Assembly (NCBI RefSeq): GCF_019145375.1
Contig: NZ_JAHSTX010000001.1
Location: 124,001 to 188,000, forward strand
Source: Pseudomonas triticicola
GTDB taxonomy: Bacteria > Pseudomonadota > Gammaproteobacteria > Pseudomonadales > Pseudomonadaceae
Length of the DNA stretch: 64,000 bases
Reading direction: 5' to 3'
Below are positions 7,942-17,126 of this stretch, piece after piece. A model generated the notes under the pieces. That model did not search any database and was not told where the DNA came from. It saw only the letters and a list, made by a program, of their open reading frames with translations. Each line of letters opens with the position of its first letter. The first letter of the stretch is position 1. The position numbers and the translations under genes are program-made.

Positions 7942-9639
7942 ATGATCGAAGACTTTTGGAAGGATAAGTACCCGGCTGGAATCGCAGCCGAGATCAATCC
8001 AGACGAGTATCCGAACATTCAGGCAGTGTTGAAGCAATCCTGCCAACGCTTCGCCAACAAACCGGCTTTCAGCAACCTCGGCAAGACAATCACCTACGGT
8101 GAGCTGTACGAGCTGTCCGGTGCCTTTGCCGCGTATCTGCAACAGCATACCGACTTGCAGCCCGGTGATCGAATCGCCGTGCAACTGCCCAACGTCCTGC
8201 AGTATCCGGTCGCGGTCTTCGGTGCCATTCGCGCCGGGCTGATCGTGGTCAACACCAACCCGCTGTACACCGCGCGGGAAATGGAACACCAATTCAACGA
8301 CTCCGGCGCCAAAGCCCTGGTGTGCCTGGCGAACATGGCGCACCTGGCCGAAGCCGTGGTGCCGAAGACCGGCGTCAAGCACGTCATCGTCACCGAAGTC
8401 GCCGACTTGCTGCCGCCGATCAAGCGCCTGCTGATCAACAGCGTCATCAAGTACGTGAAGAAAATGGTCCCGGCCTATCACTTGCCCAAAGCCATCAAAT
8501 TCAACGACGTCCTGAGCAAGGGCCACGGCCAGCCAGTGGCCGAAGCCAACCCGGACAGCGGCGATGTCGCGGTGCTGCAATACACCGGCGGCACCACCGG
8601 CGTGGCCAAGGGCGCGATGCTGACCCACCGCAACCTGGTCGCCAACATGTTGCAGTGCAAAGCGCTGATGGGCTCCAACCTCAACGAAGGCTGCGAGATC
8701 CTGATCACGCCGCTGCCGCTGTACCACATCTATGCGTTCACCTTTCATTGCATGGCGATGATGCTGATCGGCAACCACAACATCCTGATCAGCAACCCGC
8801 GCGACCTGCCGGCGATGGTCAAGGAACTGTCGAAGTGGAAGTTCAGCGGTTTTGTCGGTCTGAACACGCTGTTCGTGGCGCTGTGCAACAACGAAGGTTT
8901 CCGCAAGCTGGATTTCTCCGCGCTGAAAGTCACCCTGTCCGGCGGCATGGCCCTGCAACTGGCCGCAGCCGAGCGCTGGAAAGCCGTGACCGGTTGCGCC
9001 ATCTGCGAAGGCTACGGCATGACCGAAACCAGCCCGGTGGCCACGGTCAACCCGATCCAGCACATCCAGATCGGCACCATCGGCATTCCGGTGCCGTCGA
9101 CCCTGTGCAAAGTCATCGACGATGCCGGTGTCGAGCAGCCGCTAGGCGAAATCGGCGAGTTGTGCGTCAAAGGCCCGCAGGTGATGAAGGGCTACTGGCA
9201 GCGTCAGGAAGCCACCGATGAAATGCTCGACAGCGACGGCTGGCTGAAAACCGGTGACATCGCGCTGATCCAGCCGGACGGCTACATGCGCATTGTCGAT
9301 CGCAAGAAGGACATGATTCTGGTGTCTGGCTTCAATGTCTATCCGAACGAACTGGAAGACGTGCTGGCGACTTTGCCGGGCGTATTGCAGTGCGCGGCGA
9401 TTGGCGTGCCGGACGAGAAATCGGGTGAGGCGATCAAGATTTTCATCGTCGCCAAACCGGGAGTGACCCTGACCAAAGAGCAGGTCATGGACCACATGCG
9501 CGCCAACGTTACCGGCTACAAAGTGCCGCGTTCGGTGGAATTCCGCGATGCGCTGCCGACTACCAACGTCGGCAAGATCCTGCGCCGCGAATTGCGGGAT
9601 GAAGAGCTGAAGAAGATCAAGGCGAAGAGCGCCGCTTAA
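7942..9639 (+). CDS. fadD1: Long-chain fatty acid-CoA ligase FadD1
   Basis: A 565-residue paralogue of the preceding ligase. The P-loop YTGGTTGVAKGAMLTH, EGYGMTETSP, and DGYMRIVDRKKDMILVSGFNVYPNELE followed by the catalytic lysine in NVGKILRRELRDEELKK are all present. The N-terminus MIEDFWKDKYPAGIAAEINP is nearly that of P. aeruginosa FadD1 (PA3299), which in that species prefers long-chain fatty acids. It activates exogenous fatty acids for beta-oxidation. GAGGAG precedes the start by about 10 bases. The tandem fadD2-fadD1 order is conserved across the genus; a terminator follows directly. Confidence 0.95.
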   Translation: MIEDFWKDKYPAGIAAEINPDEYPNIQAVLKQSCQRFANKPAFSNLGKTITYGELYELSGAFAAYLQQHTDLQPGDRIAVQLPNVLQYPVAVFGAIRAGLIVVNTNPLYTAREMEHQFNDSGAKALVCLANMAHLAEAVVPKTGVKHVIVTEVADLLPPIKRLLINSVIKYVKKMVPAYHLPKAIKFNDVLSKGHGQPVAEANPDSGDVAVLQYTGGTTGVAKGAMLTHRNLVANMLQCKALMGSNLNEGCEILITPLPLYHIYAFTFHCMAMMLIGNHNILISNPRDLPAMVKELSKWKFSGFVGLNTLFVALCNNEGFRKLDFSALKVTLSGGMALQLAAAERWKAVTGCAICEGYGMTETSPVATVNPIQHIQIGTIGIPVPSTLCKVIDDAGVEQPLGEIGELCVKGPQVMKGYWQRQEATDEMLDSDGWLKTGDIALIQPDGYMRIVDRKKDMILVSGFNVYPNELEDVLATLPGVLQCAAIGVPDEKSGEAIKIFIVAKPGVTLTKEQVMDHMRANVTGYKVPRSVEFRDALPTTNVGKILRRELRDEELKKIKAKSAA

Positions 9640-9642
9640 ACG

Positions 9643-9669
9643 AAAAGCCCCGCAGGTGCGGGGCTTTTT
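9643..9669 (+). terminator. Rho-independent terminator after fadD1
   Basis: AAAAGCCCCGCA and TGCGGGGCTTTTT form a long GC-rich stem a few bases after the fadD1 stop codon. Confidence 0.93.
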
Positions 9670-9710
9670 GTTGGGAAAGATTGGTGGTTTGCAGCGTCTG
9701 GTAAATCCTA

Positions 9711-9871
9711 CCCCCTCACCCCAACCCTCTCCCCCAAGGGGGCGAGGGGGAAGGGAGCCGATCTTCAAGCTTTTCAGATCCTGAGTTCGGCTCGATATTT
9801 CAGGTCGGCGTATTCCGTAAGAGCAACCCGGTCGGTCCCCTCTCCCTCTGGGAGAGGGCTAGGGTGAGGGG
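9711..9871 (-). repeat. 161-bp inverted-repeat element, copy 2
   Basis: Same ends (CCCCTCACCCCAACCCTCTC and GAGAGGGCTAGGGTGAGGGG) and exactly the same length as the copy at 4029. The core motif appears as TCCTGAGTTCGGCTCGA, the reverse complement of copy 1, so this copy is inverted. It fills the space between convergent fadD1 and the next gene. Confidence 0.85.
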
Positions 9872-9891
9872 AAGGGCTGACGCCACAAATC

Positions 9892-10269
9892 CTACTGACG
9901 AAACGGTGCAAAATTCACATTGGTTCCGGCCGGACGCATGTCCTGCAGATACGAATCCTTGTCCGCACTTAATTCCAGGCTCAGCGCCGCCTTGCGTTTG
10001 CCTTCGTTGCGAATCACCAGGCCCTCGAGCTTTTCGCGCAGGAACACCGTCGGCACTTTCAGGTGCAGCAACTCATCGGTCGCCGGGGTGTGCAGCAGCA
10101 AGTGAATCCACTCGTACTGACCGATGGCCAAGCGCGACACCGGCAGGTCGAACCACCAGATATTGCGGTTACGGTTCAGTTCGGCGAAGTGGCAGTTGTT
10201 GGTGCCGAGCACGGCGCCGCCCAGTTCCTGGTTGCGACGGGCGATGGCCTGGGTTTTATTGAGCTTCAT
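9892..10269 (-). CDS. Conserved hypothetical protein
   Basis: A 125-residue soluble protein that I do not recognise. The start MKLNKTQAIARRNQELGGAVLGTNNCHFAELNRNRNIWWFDLP is followed by a mixed alpha/beta stretch with no catalytic motif, no membrane segment and no signal peptide. ATG 10269 is chosen because AGGAATGTC sits directly upstream; the frame is open further but the extra 61 codons read like non-coding sequence. It points toward the 161-bp element and converges with fadD1. The even codon usage, typical of the genome, argues that it is a real gene. Confidence 0.7.
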   Translation of the reverse strand: MKLNKTQAIARRNQELGGAVLGTNNCHFAELNRNRNIWWFDLPVSRLAIGQYEWIHLLLHTPATDELLHLKVPTVFLREKLEGLVIRNEGKRKAALSLELSADKDSYLQDMRPAGTNVNFAPFRQ

Positions 10270-10463
10270 GACATTCCTGCGAATCGGTGTGCCGGGCTCA
10301 GCGCCCGTAGGCTGAGCATTCTCCGGGCAACGCCGGCAAACATAAAGCGCAACCTGCATGCCACGACGAAATGCCGGCAAAATAAATGAAACTCGGCGCA
10401 AAGCGCACCGGTCAATCGTTACGTAATGACTTTTCTTCCCTTTATGCTTCACGGAGAAACACC

Positions 10464-10655
10464 ATGAGTAGCACAGGCGATAAAGTAAAAGGCATGGCCA
10501 ACGAAGCCGTCGGCAACGTTAAACAAGGTGTCGGCAAAGCTACTGACAACGACAAACTGCGCGCTGAAGGAAAAGTCCAAGAGAAAAAAGGCGAAGCCCA
10601 GCAAGCGGTCGGCAACGCCAAGGACGCTGTGAAAAAAGGCGTCGACAAGGCGTAA
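10464..10655 (+). CDS. CsbD family stress protein
   Basis: A 63-residue, hydrophilic, lysine/alanine-rich protein. [47 protein letters not shown] is the CsbD repeat pattern (KxKGxxxExxGxxKxxxGKxTxxxxLxxEG), found in general-stress-inducible bacterial proteins of unknown activity and likely disordered. ATG 10464 has ACGGAGAAACACC as ribosome binding site. Monocistronic: a perfect terminator follows 25 bp after the stop. Expression under sigma-S or osmotic stress is known for family members and is only inferred here. Confidence 0.9.
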   Translation: MSSTGDKVKGMANEAVGNVKQGVGKATDNDKLRAEGKVQEKKGEAQQAVGNAKDAVKKGVDKA

Positions 10656-10680
10656 GCGAGCCTTGAACGAATCACACGAG

Positions 10681-10705
10681 CGGCCATCCAAGGATGGCCG
10701 TTTTT
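10681..10705 (+). terminator. Rho-independent terminator after the csbD-like gene
   Basis: CGGCCATCC-AA-GGATGGCCG is followed by five T residues: a perfect 9-bp stem with a minimal loop. Confidence 0.9.
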
Positions 10706-10818
10706 GTATCAGAACCCTGCGGTCATCCGCCGAAGGATCGTAAAACAGGCTACCTTGAGGTAAAAAACGGCCCCTGAGTCGCCACGACTTCAACCTTTTG
10801 CGGCGCAAGGAGACGCGA

Positions 10819-11775
10819 ATGATATTTCCGGACATGAAAGGTCTGCCCCTGCACCGGGTGATGGTGCGCACGGTCACTGAATTCGTCGATGACGAAATGT
10901 CGACCTACGCCTCGGCACTGGCCTACCAGATGCTGTTCTCGCTGTTTCCGTTCATTCTTTTCCTGATCGCGCTGATCGGTTTCCTGCACCTGCCGGATTT
11001 CTTCTCCTGGCTGCGCCTGCAATCCGAGCTGGTGCTGCCGCCGCAGGCGCTGGAGCAGGTCAACCCGGTGATCGACCAGTTGCAGCAATCCAAGGGTGGC
11101 CTGCTATCCATCGGTATTGTTATTGCCCTGTACACCGCGTCCGCCGGCGTGCGCCTGATGATGAGCGCAATGAACGCCGCTTACGACGTGGTCGAAGGCC
11201 GGCCGGTCTGGAAGCGTTTTCCGCTGTCGATCGTCTACACCGTCGGCATTGCCGGCATGCTGCTGATCGCCGCCGCGCTGATGGTGCTTGGGCCGCAGGT
11301 GATGGGCTGGATTGCCGCACAAGTGGGGCTGGAATACTTCATCGTTACAGTGTGGACGATTGCCCGCTGGCCGGTGATCGTGATTCTGATGATGGTCGCG
11401 GTGGCGCTGATCTATTACGTAATGCCCGACGTCAAACAGGAATTCCGTTTCATCACCCCGGGTTCAGTCCTGGCCGTGGTGGTGTGGATCCTCGCCTCGT
11501 TGGGGTTTGCCTTCTACGTGAAGACCTTCGCCAACTACAACGCGATGTATGGCAGCATCGGGGCGATCATCGTGCTCTTGCTGTATTTCTACATTTCTTC
11601 TGCAGTCCTGTTGCTCGGCGCAGAGATGAACGCGGTGATCGAGCACATGTCCGCCGAAGGCAAGGAAAAGGGCGAAAAAGCCCCTGGCGAGCCTGACGAA
11701 TCCCCCAAACAACACGTCTCGGGCCTGGGCCGCGATCATTCGCTCAAGCCGGACACTGACGAAGCGCGACCATGA
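10819..11775 (+). CDS. YihY/BrkB family integral membrane protein
   Basis: A 318-residue inner-membrane protein. The BrkB/YihY signature is present: [28 protein letters not shown] around residues 33-60 and a conserved second half with [32 protein letters not shown] (about 250-280). About six membrane segments can be read from the hydrophobic runs, and a charged C-terminal tail ([18 protein letters not shown]) faces the cytosol. Once called ribonuclease BN in error; the true function is unknown. AAGGAG lies eight bases before ATG 10819. Its stop overlaps the start of the peptide deformylase gene (ATGA), so the two are translationally coupled. Confidence 0.9.
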   Translation: MIFPDMKGLPLHRVMVRTVTEFVDDEMSTYASALAYQMLFSLFPFILFLIALIGFLHLPDFFSWLRLQSELVLPPQALEQVNPVIDQLQQSKGGLLSIGIVIALYTASAGVRLMMSAMNAAYDVVEGRPVWKRFPLSIVYTVGIAGMLLIAAALMVLGPQVMGWIAAQVGLEYFIVTVWTIARWPVIVILMMVAVALIYYVMPDVKQEFRFITPGSVLAVVVWILASLGFAFYVKTFANYNAMYGSIGAIIVLLLYFYISSAVLLLGAEMNAVIEHMSAEGKEKGEKAPGEPDESPKQHVSGLGRDHSLKPDTDEARP

Positions 11776-12311
11776 TCCGTGAAATTCTGAAAATGGGCGA
11801 CGAGCGCCTGCTGCGCATCGCGCCGCCGGTACCGCCGGAAATGTTCAACAGCGCCGAGCTCTGGCAATTGATCGATGACATGTTCCAGACCATGGAGAGC
11901 GTCGGCGGCGTTGGCTTGGCGGCGCCGCAGATCGGCGTCGACCTGCAACTGGTGATCTTCGGCTTCGAACACAGCGAGCGTTACCCGGATGCTGAAGCAG
12001 TGCCGCAGACGATTCTGATCAATCCGCTGATCACGCCGTTGAATCCGCTGATGGAAGAGGGCTTCGAAGGCTGCCTGTCGGTGCCGGGCCTGCGCGGTGC
12101 GGTGGATCGCTATCAGCAGATCCGCTACGAAGGCTTTGATCCCAAGGGCGAGCCGATCGTGCGCGTGGCCTCGGGGTTTCATGCGCGAGTGGTGCAGCAT
12201 GAATGCGATCACCTGATCGGCCGGCTGTACCCGTCGCGGATTACCGACTTCAGCAAGTTCGGCTTTACCGAAGTGCTGTTTCCGGACCTTGATCCCAACG
12301 CTGACGACTGA
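11772..12311 (+). CDS. def: Peptide deformylase
   Basis: A 179-residue metal enzyme that removes the formyl group from nascent N-terminal methionine. All three motifs are present: [10 protein letters not shown] (46-55), EGCLS (99-103) with the Cys metal ligand, and HECDH (143-147) with the HExxH-type metal-binding histidines and catalytic Glu. The C-terminus is short and acidic (LDPNADD). Pseudomonads carry a principal def beside fmt and one or more extra copies; this copy, next to a YihY gene rather than fmt, is a secondary one. Its ATG overlaps the yihY stop by four bases. Confidence 0.93.
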   Translation: MIREILKMGDERLLRIAPPVPPEMFNSAELWQLIDDMFQTMESVGGVGLAAPQIGVDLQLVIFGFEHSERYPDAEAVPQTILINPLITPLNPLMEEGFEGCLSVPGLRGAVDRYQQIRYEGFDPKGEPIVRVASGFHARVVQHECDHLIGRLYPSRITDFSKFGFTEVLFPDLDPNADD

Positions 12312-12334
12312 TTGTCAGAACACCATCAACCCCA

Positions 12335-12421
12335 GTGGGAGCGAGCCTGCTCGCGAACGCGGAGTATCAGAACCAAATTCGGCGCTGACACACCGCATTC
12401 GCGAGCAGGCTCGCTCCCACA
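12335..12421. repeat. REP pair, GTGGGAGCGAGCCTGCTCGCGA family
   Basis: Two copies of the 23-bp REP sequence in head-to-head inverted orientation, GTGGGAGCGAGCCTGCTCGC at the left and its reverse complement at the right, around about 40 bp of spacer. Lies between the convergent def and GNAT genes. Confidence 0.93.
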
Positions 12422-12426
12422 GGGTT

Positions 12427-12849
12427 TCAGCGTAAATCTGCGGGATTGAGCCCCATCGCAATCATCGGCTTGCTCCGCGCATACCGGCTCAACCGCTCGG
12501 CCATCGCCTGCGGCAGCGGCGGATCGAAGCTGAACCCACGCCGCTCATAAAACCCGCGCAAATCCGGATGGCAAAACAGCCACACCGGCTCCTCCACTTG
12601 GGCCACCGCCGCCGCGATCAACTGCGCAGCGACGCCCTGCTCACGACACTGCGGATCAACAAACAACCCCGTCAGCCAATGCCCGCCCGCTACCGGACGC
12701 AGGCACAGCGCCGCTACAATCTCGCCGCGCTTTGCGACCCACAGCTGCGCCTCGCGCACGGCTTTCATCGACGACTGGTGGCTGCGGTAGAACTTGTTCA
12801 TCAACGGCCACAACGATTCGTCGAGCTGGCTGTAGTGGATATCGGACAT
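12427..12849 (-). CDS. GNAT family N-acetyltransferase
   Basis: A 140-residue acetyltransferase. The acetyl-CoA-binding motif A is visible as LTGLFVDPQCREQGVAAQLIAAAVAQV (about 58-84), with the R/Q-x-x-G-x-A loop in the form REQGVA, then the motif B strand VWLFCHPDLRGFYERRGFSF. The substrate is unknown. It starts at ATG 12849 with no strong ribosome binding site. It converges with def across a REP pair and is divergent from the 36-residue lysine-rich gene. Confidence 0.85.
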   Translation of the reverse strand: MSDIHYSQLDESLWPLMNKFYRSHQSSMKAVREAQLWVAKRGEIVAALCLRPVAGGHWLTGLFVDPQCREQGVAAQLIAAAVAQVEEPVWLFCHPDLRGFYERRGFSFDPPLPQAMAERLSRYARSKPMIAMGLNPADLR

Positions 12850-12949
12850 GGTTCGGGCTGTCGCTGCGAAAAGCGCCGATTATAAAAGAACGCGCGCTTG
12901 GGGATAGGTGTATACCTGAACTCACATCCCTGTGAGTGGAGTACCGATC

Positions 12950-13060
12950 ATGTCCAAAGGTATGGATTCAAAGAAAGCCGCGAAGAAGAAACCGGCCAAG
13001 ACTGCGATTGAAAAACGTGCCGAGAAGAAAGCCAAGAAGGTCGACATCTTCGGCCATTGA
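12950..13060 (+). CDS. Small lysine-rich basic protein (36 residues)
   Basis: A short gene: ATG 12950 to TGA 13060. The product MSKGMDSKKAAKKKPAKTAI..EKRAEKKAKK..VDIFGH is about one-third lysine, with no aromatic residue except in the final DIFGH. GTGAGTGGAGTACCGATC upstream gives a GGAG ribosome binding site about nine bases before the start. The clean reading frame with coding-type third positions argues for a real protein. Basic, disordered proteins of this kind are common in Pseudomonas; nucleic-acid binding is plausible but not shown. Confidence 0.65.
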   Translation: MSKGMDSKKAAKKKPAKTAIEKRAEKKAKKVDIFGH

Positions 13061-13570
13061 GCAAACCTTGCGGGAGCCTGGTTCGCGGGCTTCCGCTTCG
13101 CTGGCGAAAACGTCCGTTTTCACCACACTGTTTCCCGCGCTGAACCGTTTCTTGTGCAAAAAGTGCCAGATGCTGGCCGACTAGTGGCCTTGCGCCCGGC
13201 GTCGGGATGGCTATGCTTTGCAGGTAACTAACCATGTCGACCGTCATGCCAACAGGGCGACGGTACCAGGTTGGTCCGTGATTCATGCTGCCAGAGTGCG
13301 CAATCCAAGGCACCGACACTGAACCAAAAAGGAGCGTCATCTAAATGGAAGTTCTTCTACGCGTTAGGGCTGGCCCGCTTGCGGGCTATCAAGAAAAGGA
13401 TGTCTTGATCAGAGCGTTGCTGCAGGGACCCTCCGATTGATCATCATTTATCACCTGACAACTTCCTCCCGTGGAGGAAGGCGTGTGCCTGTTCTGTGGA
13501 ACGTAGTGATGGATCTTGCAAGACCTGAACTTTCATCAAATCAAAAGAACGCGCGGAAGGTGATACAACC
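13061..13570 (+). promoter_or_regulatory. 510-bp leader region of the chemoreceptor gene
   Basis: A long gap that holds only one short candidate reading frame (13345-13440). No -24/-12 or FliA-type promoter was found by eye. The stretch GGGCGACGGTACCAGGTTGG near 13256 and the GCCCGCTTGCGGGC palindrome at about 13373 could fold, so the region may be a structured 5' leader or hold a small RNA. No known RNA family was recognised. Confidence 0.35.
13345..13440 (+). CDS. Candidate 31-residue small protein
   Basis: ATG 13345 is preceded by AAAAAGGAGCG, a full Shine-Dalgarno sequence 11 bases upstream, and the frame ends at TGA 13440. The product is MEVLLRVRAGPLAGYQEKDV plus LIRALLQGPSD, without similarity that I recognise. 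The strong ribosome binding site is the main support. The inner GCCCGCTTGCGGGC palindrome may instead make this a regulatory RNA. It stands 130 bp before the chemoreceptor gene and could be a leader peptide. Confidence 0.35.
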   Translation: MEVLLRVRAGPLAGYQEKDVLIRALLQGPSD

Positions 13571-14890
13571 ATGTTCAACCTACATCACAAGGCTGACCTG
13601 CGGGAAATCGAACGCTTCAGCTGTGCGCTGACCGAGGCCAACGCGAAAATAGAGGCAATCAGCCGCTCGATGGCGATGATCGAGTTCACTCCGGACGGCA
13701 TCGTTCTCGACGCCAACGAGAACTTCTGCAAGACCATGGGCTACAGCGCCGAAGAAGTGCGCGGCAAACACCATCGGATCTTTTGTGAAGAAAGCTTTTA
13801 TCGCAGCGAGGACTACGCAAAGTTGTGGCGCGACCTGGCACGTGGTGAACCGCTCAGCGGCACTTTTCTGCGCCTGAACAAGAGTGGCCGGGAGATCTGG
13901 CTTGAAGCCAGTTACATGCCGGTGTTCGGGCCCGACAAACAGGTCAGGAGTGTGATCAAGGTGGCGGCGGACATCACCGCGCGCATCAACAAGGAACATG
14001 AAGAAGAAGCCATGCTCGCGGCGATCGGCCGTTCCATGGCGGTGATCGAGTTCACTCCCGAAGGCCATGTCATCCGCGCCAACGACAACTTTCTGCAGAC
14101 CATGCAGTATGCACATCATGAAATTGTCGGCCAGCACCACAGCCTGTTCTGTCACCGTGCCGAAGCCGAATCCGCGCAGTACAAGGCGTTCTGGGCTTCG
14201 CTCAATCGCGGCGAATATCACTCGCACCGTTTCGAGCGCAAAAACAAGTCCGGGCAGATGGTTTACCTGGAAGCCTCGTACAACCCGCTGTTCGATGCCA
14301 AGGGCCGATTGTACAAAGTGGTCAAGTTCGCCAGTGACATCACCAAGCAGATGACCACCCTGCAGAACGCTGCGGAATCGGCCCACAGCACCTCGGTACA
14401 AAACGACGCCTGCGCGCAGAAAGGCTCACAAGTGGTGCAGGAGACCGTGCAGATCATCCAGGACATTTCCCGCGACCTGAACGAAGCGGCGGTGAGCATC
14501 GATGCGGTAAGCAAACAGTCGGACATCATCGGCAGCATCGTCCAGACCATTCGCGGCATTGCCGATCAGACCAACCTGCTGGCGCTCAACGCGGCGATTG
14601 AAGCCGCGCGGGCCGGTGAGCATGGACGCGGTTTTGCCGTCGTCGCCGATGAGGTGCGCAGCCTCGCCGCGCGGACCAGTCAGGCCACTCTGGAAATTGT
14701 CGACGTGGTGCGCAAGAACCACGACCTGTCGCTGAGCGCGGTATCGAGCATGCAGTCGAGCCTGAGCCGAACCGGGTTGGGCGTGGAGCTGGCGAACGAG
14801 GCGGGCGAGGTGATCCTCGAGATTCAGCAGGGCTCGCGGCATGTGGTGGATGCGATCAGCCAGTTCAATGAAACCCTGCAATTGAACTGA
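13571..14890 (+). CDS. Soluble PAS-PAS methyl-accepting chemotaxis protein, BdlA-like
   Basis: A 439-residue receptor without membrane segments. Two PAS domains (about 25-135 and 145-255) share the repeats [21 protein letters not shown] and [21 protein letters not shown]; each is followed by a PAC motif. The C-terminal signalling domain (about 270-439) contains the hairpin tip [38 protein letters not shown]. This is the layout of P. aeruginosa BdlA, a sensor that triggers biofilm dispersal. GGAAGGTGA precedes ATG 13571. A second gene with the same layout is at 37940-39259. Binding of a cofactor by the PAS domains cannot be judged. Confidence 0.88.
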   Translation: MFNLHHKADLREIERFSCALTEANAKIEAISRSMAMIEFTPDGIVLDANENFCKTMGYSAEEVRGKHHRIFCEESFYRSEDYAKLWRDLARGEPLSGTFLRLNKSGREIWLEASYMPVFGPDKQVRSVIKVAADITARINKEHEEEAMLAAIGRSMAVIEFTPEGHVIRANDNFLQTMQYAHHEIVGQHHSLFCHRAEAESAQYKAFWASLNRGEYHSHRFERKNKSGQMVYLEASYNPLFDAKGRLYKVVKFASDITKQMTTLQNAAESAHSTSVQNDACAQKGSQVVQETVQIIQDISRDLNEAAVSIDAVSKQSDIIGSIVQTIRGIADQTNLLALNAAIEAARAGEHGRGFAVVADEVRSLAARTSQATLEIVDVVRKNHDLSLSAVSSMQSSLSRTGLGVELANEAGEVILEIQQGSRHVVDAISQFNETLQLN

Positions 14891-14916
14891 GCTTTTTCAA
14901 CATCACCAATAACCAA

Positions 14917-15004
14917 TGTGGGAGCGAGCCTGCTCGCGAAAGCGTTATGTCAGCCAGTACATGCCTTCTGACACGACGCCTTCGCGAGCAGGCTCGCTCC
15001 CACA
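14917..15004. repeat. REP pair, GTGGGAGCGAGCCTGCTCGCGA family
   Basis: Inverted pair of the REP sequence flanking a spacer of about 45 bp, between the convergent chemoreceptor and MFS genes. Confidence 0.93.
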
Positions 15005-15025
15005 GTTGAGTCATGTGTTGGCCTT

Positions 15026-16450
15026 TCAACGATGGGCAATATTTTCCAACGCCAGATTACGCGTTCGTGGGCCGAACCAGCCGATGGTCAGCATCACGAT
15101 CAGCATGCTGCTGACGATAAAAGCCAGTACCCCCGGCGTGCCGAAATTATCCAGAAACATGCCGATCAGCAGACTGCTGAAAACCGTCGACAAACGACTG
15201 AACGAATAGCAGAACCCGACCGCGCGGGCGCGGATGTTGGTGGGGAACAGTTCGCTCTGGTAGGAGTGATAACTGAAGCTCAGCCAGGCGTTGCAGAAGG
15301 TGATCATTACCCCGCAGAAAATCAGCCCGAACGCGCTGCTCTGCAGGGCGAACAGGGTGCCGAAGGTCATCGCGCCGAGGGCCGAGCCGACGATCTGCCA
15401 TTTGTTTTCGAAGCGGTTGGCGAACTTCACGAACAGCAACGGCCCGAGCGGGTAGGCGAGGGTGATGATGAAGGCGTACATCAGACTGTGGGTGACGCTC
15501 ACGCCTTGCCCCGAAAGCAGCGCCGGCAACCAGTTGCCGAAACCGAAGAAACCGATCGCCTGAAAGATGTGGAAGACGATCAACATCAATGCGCGGCGGC
15601 GGTACGGCGGCTGCCAGATATCGGCGAAACGGCCCTTGCCTTCGACATCGACTGACACCGGTTCCGGCGCATCCAGCGCTTTGCCGTAATCCTTGGCGCA
15701 GCGCGCTTCGAGATGGTCGAGGATCCGGTTGGCCTCATCAAAGCGACCATGCTGCGCCAGCCAGCGCGGCGATTCCGGCAGACGCTTGCGCAGCCACCAG
15801 ATAAACAGCGCAAACACCGCGCTGGCCAACACTACCCAACGCCAGCCGGAAATGCCGAACGGCGCTTGCGGTACCAGCCACCACGACATCAAGGCCACCG
15901 CCGGCACCGAGAGGAACTGCACGAAAAACGCAAAGGCGAACGCCGAGCTGCGCATGCGTTTAGGGACCAGTTCCGAGAGGTAAGCGTCGATGGTCACCAG
16001 CTCGATACCGAGGCCGATGCCGACCAGAAAGCGCATGCCGATGATGCCCAGCGCCGAGGTCTGAATCCCCATCAGCACTGTCGCCACCGTGTACCAGATC
16101 AGCGCGAAGGTGAAGATCGCCCGGCGGCCGAAACGATCCGCCAGCGGACTGAGCAGGCTGGCGCCGAGGAACGTCGCCGAGGCGAACGCCGCCTGATCGG
16201 AGAAACCGAACACGCTTTGCTTGCCTGTGGCGAACAAACCGTCGCGAATCAGCCCAGGACTGATGTAGGCGGTCTGGAACAGATCGTAGAGTTCGAAAAA
16301 TCCGCCGATCGACAGCAGCGCCACCAGACGCCAGATGGTAGCAACGGCGGGCAGCCGATCAATGCGGGCGGAAATTTCGGCGGCGCGTACCGGGTCGATG
16401 CCATCACTGAGCGCGGCGGCGGAAGCGTGAGCAGTCATAAGCTGATCCAT
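15026..16450 (-). CDS. MFS transporter, sugar-porter / metabolite:H+ symporter type
   Basis: A 474-residue inner-membrane transporter with twelve hydrophobic segments. The inter-helix motif DRFGRRAIF (loop 2-3) and RLPESPRWL before the central loop are typical of the sugar-porter and AAHS branches; the N-terminal segment GGFFELYDLFQTAYISPGL resembles the niacin/aromatic-acid group. Substrate unknown. Start ATG 16450 has no clear Shine-Dalgarno sequence; an A-rich stretch (CAATAAAAAATG) precedes it and would suit Hfq/Crc control. It converges with the chemoreceptor across a REP pair and has no co-directional neighbour within an operon distance. Confidence 0.88.
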   Translation of the reverse strand: MDQLMTAHASAAALSDGIDPVRAAEISARIDRLPAVATIWRLVALLSIGGFFELYDLFQTAYISPGLIRDGLFATGKQSVFGFSDQAAFASATFLGASLLSPLADRFGRRAIFTFALIWYTVATVLMGIQTSALGIIGMRFLVGIGLGIELVTIDAYLSELVPKRMRSSAFAFAFFVQFLSVPAVALMSWWLVPQAPFGISGWRWVVLASAVFALFIWWLRKRLPESPRWLAQHGRFDEANRILDHLEARCAKDYGKALDAPEPVSVDVEGKGRFADIWQPPYRRRALMLIVFHIFQAIGFFGFGNWLPALLSGQGVSVTHSLMYAFIITLAYPLGPLLFVKFANRFENKWQIVGSALGAMTFGTLFALQSSAFGLIFCGVMITFCNAWLSFSYHSYQSELFPTNIRARAVGFCYSFSRLSTVFSSLLIGMFLDNFGTPGVLAFIVSSMLIVMLTIGWFGPRTRNLALENIAHR

Positions 16451-16563
16451 TTTTTATTGATGGAAAAGCTTAGCCTGCTATCGGTGTTAGCGGATTGTGA
16501 ATGTCGGCGGTTTAACAGGTTGAACCGCTGATTTCTCGCAATATCTGCTTACGAATTAGCGAT

Positions 16564-17004
16564 TTATGTCGCAGCGGCAGAATCCGGCAGCGCCGAGCTC
16601 GGCAGGCCGAAAATGCGGTCGAACAGCCAGTTGAACACGAAGGTGTAGCAAGGAATGAAAATGATCAGCGCCAGATCCAGCAGGAACGCCTGCACCAGAC
16701 TGATGTTCATCCACCACGCAATCAGCGGAATCAGGAACACGATCAGCGTCAATTGAAAGCCGACCGCATGGGCGATACGCCGTTTGACCGTACGGGTGCG
16801 CGAGATCTGGCGACTTTCCCAGCGCTCGAACAATGAGGTGTAGATGAAATTCCAGGTCACGGCGATGCTGGTGATGATCACCGCCAGCGGCCCGGTGCTG
16901 CCCGGCGACGTGCCCGAGAGCAACGCCAGACCGAGGGCTGAGAAGGTCATCCCAATCACTTCGTAGAGCGACACGTAGACCAGTTTGCGTTTCACGCCTT
17001 GCAT
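16564..17004 (-). CDS. PACE family multidrug efflux protein
   Basis: A 146-residue membrane protein with two tandem bacterial-transmembrane-pair domains, four helices in all. MQGVKRKLVYVSLYEVIGM is the typical N-terminus of the proteobacterial antimicrobial compound efflux family; WNFIYTSLFERWESRQ and, in the second half, FVFNWLFDRIFG are the repeated W/F-N-x-x-[FY] motifs with the conserved Glu of helix 1 in YEVIG. Family members such as AceI export biocides like chlorhexidine. ATG 17004 is preceded by AGAGG. A LysR gene starts 122 bp away in the other direction, the arrangement typical for PACE genes. Confidence 0.9.
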   Translation of the reverse strand: MQGVKRKLVYVSLYEVIGMTFSALGLALLSGTSPGSTGPLAVIITSIAVTWNFIYTSLFERWESRQISRTRTVKRRIAHAVGFQLTLIVFLIPLIAWWMNISLVQAFLLDLALIIFIPCYTFVFNWLFDRIFGLPSSALPDSAAAT

Positions 17005-17126
17005 GCAGATTTGCCTCTTTCTTGCCGAATGTTGGCCAGCAGGGCTGGCGAAGGCGGCGAAAGATAGCTTCAATAGACCTGACAGAAAAAGTCGGAAGCT
17101 TTCAGTTTTATTGATAGGTGAGGCAT

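Noticed and set aside
7864-9063. A 399-codon open frame on the minus strand opposite fadD1
   Set aside because: Antisense shadow of fadD1 with the same composition as the one opposite fadD2.
10270-10452. Longer start for the hypothetical protein at 9892-10269
   Set aside because: The extra 61 codons have atypical composition and cover the promoter side of the csbD-like gene; ATG 10269 has a good ribosome binding site.
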